64,000 bases of DNA, taken from Sphingobium algorifonticola (lineage in GTDB: Bacteria > Pseudomonadota > Alphaproteobacteria > Sphingomonadales > Sphingomonadaceae). The stretch spans positions 372,001 through 436,000 of the forward strand of contig NZ_RZUL01000001.1 of the NCBI RefSeq assembly GCF_004005485.1, written 5' to 3'. Of this stretch, positions 59,323 to 64,000 are shown in pieces. The notes beneath the pieces are model-generated. The model was not told the DNA's origin. It saw nothing but the letters and a program-made list of their open reading frames with translations, and did no database searches. The first letter of the stretch is position 1. Each line of letters begins with the position of its first letter. The position numbers and the translations under genes are program-made.

Positions 59323-60884
59323 GCTTTCTCCATTTTCTTGACTGGCGCGATCATCACGCCGTGACGTTCGCTGAGGACGCGCGTGGTGCGTTCGACCTCG
59401 CTGTTGATCCGTACCTCGTCCCACCCGAGCGCCGCGCCGGCGATGCGGGCGACAGCCTCCAGCCGTTCGCGATCCGGGGGACGAAACAGGCCCATTGCGG
59501 TGCGGCGCAGCAGCAGATCATCGAGATGCACAACCGCTTCATGGACACAGGCCGCGGCAATGGCGGCATCATCGGCGTCAGCGGGCGCCGGGGAATGGCC
59601 GCCGATCGCCAGCATATGCGAATCGGCCACGCGCGTCCGGCCCAGCAGCGGCAATATCCGATCGGCAGCCTGTTCAGCAAAGGCGCGGAATGTGGTCCAT
59701 TTTCCGCCGATCATGGAAAGGACGGGAAAGGGGCGATCGGCATCGGGCGGCAAGTCGGCGATATGGTGGTCGCGGCTGATCTGCCCCGTGCTTCCGGCAT
59801 CGCTGCGCGGCAAGGGGCGTACGCCGCAGAAACGCGACACGATATGGCCATGATCGATCTGAAGCGCGGGAAAGACGGATCGCAGCGACGCGAGGATATA
59901 GTCCACTTCCTCATCCGTGCAGCGCGCCTGATCGGGATGGTCGATCCGCAAGTCCGTGGAACCGACCAGCATGCGTCCGTTGACCGGAAAGGTGATGCAA
60001 ATCCTGCCTTCCGCGTTCTCGTAGAAAATCTGATGTCCGGCGCATGTCGCCAGCAAGTCGGGATGATCGATGACGAGATGCGATCCCTTGGTGCCGCCGA
60101 TGAAGCGGGTGCTCGTCCCCACCGCCGCGTTCGCGATGTCGATCCACGCCCCCGTTGCGTTGACCATGATCCGCGGACGGACCGTATGGCGATGCCCCGA
60201 CAGGACATCGACCAGAACGACGCCATCCCCGGCGATGCCGTCCAGCGCGACATAATTGACGGCGAGACTGTCCGGGGAAGCGGCGAGCGCATCGTCGATC
60301 AGTTCGAGGCAGAGCCGTTCCGGCAGCGCCACCATGGCATCATGATAGGTGGCGGTGCCGACGATATCCTGCCGCAGGAGCGGGTGCCGCGACAGGGCTT
60401 CGCGGCGGTTTTCGATCCGGTGGCGCGGGAGAATGCCGCGCCGGGCTGTCAGCACATCATAGATGGTCAATCCGATGCGGATCAGCCAGAGACCGCGAAC
60501 GGGCGGTCGTCCGGTGCGGCGGAACGGCCGCAGGATCGCGTCCACGATGCCCGCCCAGCGCCGCAGCACGGGAATGGTCGTCGCCAGCGGCTCCACTGCA
60601 TGAGGCGCATTGCGCAAAAGCCGGTCCCGCTCCGCCACGGATTCGGCGACGAGCCGGAATTCGCCATTTTCGAGATAGCGCAGACCACCGTGGATCATCC
60701 GGGACGAAGCGGCGGTTGCCCCGCTGGCGAAATCGCCCTTGTCCACCAGCAATGCCGCCACGCCGTTGATGGCCAGCTCTCGCAGCAGACCCGCACCGTT
60801 TATCCCGCCGCCGACGATCAGCACATCGACGTCCTGCATCTTCTCGAGGCGGGCCAGGGCTTCGGGTCGCGCGGGCAGCTTCAT
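59319..60884 (-). CDS. GlpD-like FAD-dependent glycerol-3-phosphate dehydrogenase family protein
   Basis: A 521-residue flavoprotein with the FAD-binding N-terminus VLIVGGGINGAGLLRELAIN, VDKGDFASGATAASSRMIHG, GLRYLENGEFRLVAESVAER and later SMIGGKWTTFRAFAEQAADR. It belongs to the aerobic glycerol-3-phosphate dehydrogenase family. It might oxidise glycerol-3-phosphate, or a sugar-alcohol phosphate arising from the aldolase reaction. The start overlaps the upstream oxidoreductase stop (ATGA). Confidence 0.85.
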   Translation of the reverse strand: MKLPARPEALARLEKMQDVDVLIVGGGINGAGLLRELAINGVAALLVDKGDFASGATAASSRMIHGGLRYLENGEFRLVAESVAERDRLLRNAPHAVEPLATTIPVLRRWAGIVDAILRPFRRTGRPPVRGLWLIRIGLTIYDVLTARRGILPRHRIENRREALSRHPLLRQDIVGTATYHDAMVALPERLCLELIDDALAASPDSLAVNYVALDGIAGDGVVLVDVLSGHRHTVRPRIMVNATGAWIDIANAAVGTSTRFIGGTKGSHLVIDHPDLLATCAGHQIFYENAEGRICITFPVNGRMLVGSTDLRIDHPDQARCTDEEVDYILASLRSVFPALQIDHGHIVSRFCGVRPLPRSDAGSTGQISRDHHIADLPPDADRPFPVLSMIGGKWTTFRAFAEQAADRILPLLGRTRVADSHMLAIGGHSPAPADADDAAIAAACVHEAVVHLDDLLLRRTAMGLFRPPDRERLEAVARIAGAALGWDEVRINSEVERTTRVLSERHGVMIAPVKKMEKA

Positions 60885-62350
60885 GCTGCGGCCTCGTTCG
60901 CCAGATAATCCAGCATGGCTGGCGTGCGCGGCCAGGACAGTTCGACATGCTGCGCGGCGAGCGCGCGACGCAAGTCCGAAGCGTCGACTTCGGCAAAGCT
61001 GTCCACATTCTGTTCGAGGGCGATCGCGGCCGCGGTTCCGGCGGCCTGGCCAAGCTGCATCATCGTGCGCGACAGTCGGCAACTTGACGCCGCGACCGAG
61101 GAAAAGCCCGCACCACGGCAGGCCACCGCCAGATTGTCGACATCCAGCGGCAGCAGAGAACGGAAGGGAACGCCATAAGGCTGGTCCAGTTCGCCGCAAC
61201 CGGCGCGCCCGGTGTCCGCCCCATGCGTGTCGCGCGCGTGATCGGCAATCGTGACGATGTCGGGATCGGTCTGCGCGCTGATGCCTGCGAGCAAATCATG
61301 TTCGGTCAGCATCTTGCGCGCGATGATGCGCGGGCCCTCCCGCACGCCAAGCCCCGGTGCGATCCAGACCATATGAAAAGCCTGATATTCGGGAAAAATC
61401 GTCTGGACATGGTGCCAGTGCGCCCGGATGCGCCGCATGCATTCTGCGCGCGCTGCGGCATAGCCCAGGTCCATCGCCTCTCGACCGGACATGGTGGGGA
61501 GCGCGTTTACATTGAAGTCGCCATTGGGATATTGCGTGAACACGGCCGGCGGAAAAGCATCGGCCCACCAGCAATCCGCAGGAATATCGGCGGGCAGCGG
61601 GTCCGTGCCCGGCGCGGCCTTGCCCATGCGACTGACCCGATAAATGAGCGTGGCGCCATTCAGGCGATCATTGGGCGTGACGGGCGCACTTGGCTCATCG
61701 AAGCGCGATCGGGCATCCTGGCCCAGCAGAGTCTGACATCCTGCATCTTTGGCCACTAGGATGTTGGCCGTCGCATCTATGACGAAATCGGCCGTGACCG
61801 CCGCATCATTGTCGAAAAACAGGGTATCGATGCGCGTCCCTGCCACGGCGCACCGCAGGAAGGACGTGGTTTTCCAGATGGTGCAGCATCCCGTTTCCAG
61901 CAGCATCGCTTCCATTTCGGCCGCATAAATCGCGGGTTCGAAGGGCACGCCCGACCAGTGGCTGCGGATGAAGGCTTCGCTTTCGGCGAACGGCCCCGCA
62001 CCATGCCGCCGAAGCGAGTCGAGATATTGTCTCGCGGGATCGATCAGCAGTTCCGACCCGGGCACGACAGGCTGATTGGTCGGGCCGGACTGCCATTTGA
62101 AATGGCGGTGATAGCGGTAGATGCCGATGGCATTTTCGTGCCGACGGAGCCTGCGATACAGATCGAAGGCGATGCCGGTGCCGCCGACGCCCGGCTCCCA
62201 ATTGTTGACGCCGCCACGGGTTGCGGTGCCGCCGAGCATGTCGGACTGCTCCACCAGAAGGACGCGGATGCCAAGCCGTGCCGCCGCGAGCGCCGATCCG
62301 AAGCCGCCGCTGCCACCGCCGATGACGACGAGATTATAATGCAGGTTCAT
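60881..62350 (-). CDS. FAD-dependent oxidoreductase (FAD_oxidored, PF12831-like)
   Basis: A 489-residue flavoprotein starting MNLHYNLVVIGGGSGGFGSA, with VLLVEQSDMLGGTATRGGVN, a C-terminal FAD segment (VACRGAGFSSVAASSCRLSR) and TMMQLGQAAGTAAAIALEQN. The family is large and poorly characterised; members are common in polysaccharide-use clusters. It may oxidise a sugar hydroxyl. Operon position between an SDR and a GlpD-like gene suggests several oxidation steps on one carbohydrate. Confidence 0.85.
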   Translation of the reverse strand: MNLHYNLVVIGGGSGGFGSALAAARLGIRVLLVEQSDMLGGTATRGGVNNWEPGVGGTGIAFDLYRRLRRHENAIGIYRYHRHFKWQSGPTNQPVVPGSELLIDPARQYLDSLRRHGAGPFAESEAFIRSHWSGVPFEPAIYAAEMEAMLLETGCCTIWKTTSFLRCAVAGTRIDTLFFDNDAAVTADFVIDATANILVAKDAGCQTLLGQDARSRFDEPSAPVTPNDRLNGATLIYRVSRMGKAAPGTDPLPADIPADCWWADAFPPAVFTQYPNGDFNVNALPTMSGREAMDLGYAAARAECMRRIRAHWHHVQTIFPEYQAFHMVWIAPGLGVREGPRIIARKMLTEHDLLAGISAQTDPDIVTIADHARDTHGADTGRAGCGELDQPYGVPFRSLLPLDVDNLAVACRGAGFSSVAASSCRLSRTMMQLGQAAGTAAAIALEQNVDSFAEVDASDLRRALAAQHVELSWPRTPAMLDYLANEAAA

Positions 62351-62374
62351 GATACCGCTCCCGATGGCCTCCGG

Positions 62375-63115
62375 TCAGAGCGGAACGACTTCCTGCACCA
62401 TCGGCCAGAGGATCGTTTCCTGGACCCACAAATGCGCCGGCAGGGCACAGATATCGGCGATCATTTCACCGATCTCTTCGGGCTGGATACAGCGCGCTAC
62501 GGTGTCCGCGTCACGCGCGGGCAGCCCGGCGGCGCCGTCAAACTCGGTCGCGCCCCAGGACGGCGTGAAGGTCGTCACGCGGACACCCTGTTCCCGCAGT
62601 TCCCCGTACAGCGCCTTGGAGAAATGAGCGAGGCCTGCCTTTGCGCCCCCATACAAGCCCCAGCAGGGCCAGGCCTGATGCGCCGCAACACTCGATACGT
62701 TGATGATCGTGCCGGATTTCTGTGCCGCCAGCAGCGGCGCGATGCGTCGGCAACCGAGCAGAGGTGCAACGAAATTCTGACTGACGACCGATTCGATATC
62801 CTCGTCCGTCAACTCCCCGATCGCAAGGATGCGACCGCCACCGCCAGCATTGTTGATCAATATGTCCAGGCGACCGGCTTCATCCACAACCTGCTTGATG
62901 AGAGCATCCCAGTCGGCACCGCTCGTCGCATCGGCCTTCACGGCGATCAAGCCGGTTCCATCGGCAGCGCGAGCAAGTGCAGCCTCGTCTCGGCCAGTAA
63001 TATAGACGCGCGCGCCCCGACCATGAAGGGCCTTGGCGATACCCAGGCCGAAGCCCTTGGCTCCCCCCGTTACAATCGCGACGCTGTCAGTGAGCGGCTG
63101 CATTCCCTTGTACAT
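62375..63115 (-). CDS. Short-chain dehydrogenase/reductase
   Basis: A 246-residue SDR: VAIVTGGAKGFGLGIAKALH, NNAGGGGRILAIGEL, NVSSVAAHQAW with the catalytic Ser, and LYGGAKAGLAHF with YxxxK (Tyr-Gly-Gly-Ala-Lys). ATG 63115 has CAGGAGA upstream. It overlaps the IclR gene by 29 bp, an unusually long overlap. Predicted to oxidise or reduce a sugar intermediate in the same route as the other operon genes. Confidence 0.88.
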   Translation of the reverse strand: MYKGMQPLTDSVAIVTGGAKGFGLGIAKALHGRGARVYITGRDEAALARAADGTGLIAVKADATSGADWDALIKQVVDEAGRLDILINNAGGGGRILAIGELTDEDIESVVSQNFVAPLLGCRRIAPLLAAQKSGTIINVSSVAAHQAWPCWGLYGGAKAGLAHFSKALYGELREQGVRVTTFTPSWGATEFDGAAGLPARDADTVARCIQPEEIGEMIADICALPAHLWVQETILWPMVQEVVPL

Positions 63116-63914
63116 CTTGTCTCCTGTCTTTTTTCTTGTCCGGCAGCAATTCAAACCCAAACCGTCTGGATATCGTAGCGGCCGCAGCGGCCACCTGCCT
63201 GCCGATCACCCTCAGTTGCGCGTCATCGAAACGGAAGCTCGGCCCGGTCACCCAGATTGCCGCAGTCGGCGCGCCACGATGATTGAAGATCGGTGCGCCA
63301 ACACAGCGCAACCCCTCGATCTCCTCGCCACAGTCGATGGCGAAGCCGTCCGCGAGAACCTTTTCGATTTCCTGATCGAAGCGTTCACGGCTGTCGATCG
63401 TGCGTTCGTTGAAGCGCGTGAACGTCATGCGGTCCAGCAGGGCATTGCGCTCGGCGGCGCGCATATAGGCAATGAACACTTTACCCGGCGCCGAAGCATG
63501 CAAGGGGAAATGCGTACCCGGATCGACCAGGAATTTGATGGGATTGCTGGCGGCAACCTGCTCCAGCACCACACCCTGCATATCGACGCGGACACCGATG
63601 AGAACCGTCTCGCCGGTGGCATCCCGCAGCCCCTGCATCACATCGATGGCATGTTCGATCAGCTTGTCTTCGCCGATCGCGGCATAGCCGAGCGACAGCA
63701 GCTTGCGCGTGAGCCGGTAGCGCATGTCGCCATCCCGGTTGAGATAGCCGCGCGCCTCCAGCGCACCGGTGATGCGAAATACGCTGTTCGGCGGCAATTC
63801 GAGATGGTCTGCGATTTCGCGCATGCGCATCCCATCAGAATGACTGGCGAGAAGTTCCAATATCGTCAGGGCGCGATCCAATGCCGGCACCTGAAACTCA
63901 TCAACCTTGCTCAT
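63087..63914 (-). CDS. IclR-family transcriptional regulator
   Basis: A 275-residue regulator. N-terminal winged helix: MREIADHLELPPNSVFRITG and ALEARGYLNRDGDMRYRLTR. The C-terminal ligand-binding GAF-like domain has HASAPGKVFIAYM and GLRCVGAPIFNHRGAPTAAI. First gene of the seven-gene operon. It likely binds the AT-rich element at 63956-63978 and its near copy in the divergent fucose promoter region, and so controls both operons with a sugar-derived inducer. Confidence 0.9.
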   Translation of the reverse strand: MSKVDEFQVPALDRALTILELLASHSDGMRMREIADHLELPPNSVFRITGALEARGYLNRDGDMRYRLTRKLLSLGYAAIGEDKLIEHAIDVMQGLRDATGETVLIGVRVDMQGVVLEQVAASNPIKFLVDPGTHFPLHASAPGKVFIAYMRAAERNALLDRMTFTRFNERTIDSRERFDQEIEKVLADGFAIDCGEEIEGLRCVGAPIFNHRGAPTAAIWVTGPSFRFDDAQLRVIGRQVAAAAATISRRFGFELLPDKKKDRRQDVQGNAAAH

Positions 63915-63955
63915 AGCACATGTTCCTGTTGACTATTTTCGAGCTTGGTCGATTT

Positions 63956-63978
63956 ATAGATCGATGTTTTATATATGG
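63956..63978. promoter_or_regulatory. Probable IclR operator upstream of its own gene
   Basis: ATAGATCGATGTTTTATATA plus TGG, matching the element at 47225-47248. 42 bp upstream of the iclR start; on either strand it is AT-rich and could overlap the promoter. Confidence 0.55.
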
Positions 63979-64000
63979 TCTGTAGATGATCGACGCAAGC

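Noticed and set aside
58396..59364. A 322-codon plus-strand frame opposite the aldolase gene
   Set aside because: Shadow of the conserved aldolase; no domain features.

Overview
This 64 kb window comes from a high-GC alphaproteobacterium, most likely a sphingomonad (Sphingomonas/Sphingobium/Novosphingobium type). The inference rests on a Rhodobacter-type gene transfer agent (GTA) cluster carrying the small DUF6127 gene, an HPr-rel-A type locus, a TonB-receptor-linked sugar cluster, and dense short GC-rich inverted repeats (REP-like) of several families. No rRNA, tRNA, CRISPR array, integrase or transposase was recognised.

Layout. 1-15 kb holds chromosomal housekeeping and envelope genes: the end of a PepSY protein, glmS and glmU separated by a VapBC-type toxin-antitoxin module with an extra 46-residue antitoxin-like gene, gph, a crotonase lacking both usual catalytic glutamates, a secreted Cu/Zn superoxide dismutase, a Bax-inhibitor-1 protein, an Asp/Glu racemase, a PhoR-like kinase, a four-gene locus (Tat-exported protein, PqqD-like, HPr-kinase-like, nucleotidyltransferase), a MarR-GNAT fusion and an OmpA porin with 23 consecutive prolines. 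15-34 kb is a complete GTA structural cluster on the minus strand, from terminase small subunit (34352) to the tail host-specificity protein and a DUF2793 protein (15321). It is interrupted by non-GTA cargo: a DUF559 nuclease gene between two near-identical 68-bp repeats, a HicAB-like pair with a secreted protein, a small secreted protein, and a decayed DUF3800 fragment. 34-43 kb has two VOC proteins, a glutathione transferase, a YqaA/DedA membrane protein, lnt, metK, a GntP-type transporter and a methylmalonate-semialdehyde-type dehydrogenase divergent from a LysR regulator.

44.7-64 kb is a sugar catabolic island. Two divergent operons encode a complete non-phosphorylating L-fucose route: mutarotase, AKR sugar dehydrogenase, lactonase, L-fuconate dehydratase, 2-keto-3-deoxy-fuconate dehydrogenase, diketo-acid hydrolase giving pyruvate plus L-lactate, and FMN L-lactate dehydrogenase to reclaim the lactate. 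A TonB-dependent receptor lies inside this operon, bounded by a 107-bp repeat of the hydrolase gene 3' end. A second, tightly overlapping seven-gene operon runs from an IclR regulator through an SDR, an FAD oxidoreductase, a GlpD-like dehydrogenase, a DhnA/LsrF-type aldolase and a GPH sugar transporter to a large secreted beta-helix protein that may be a GH141-like glycosidase. The iclR upstream region and the divergent fucose promoter region share a roughly 23-bp element, which suggests that one IclR regulator ties the two operons into one regulon for fucose-containing glycans.
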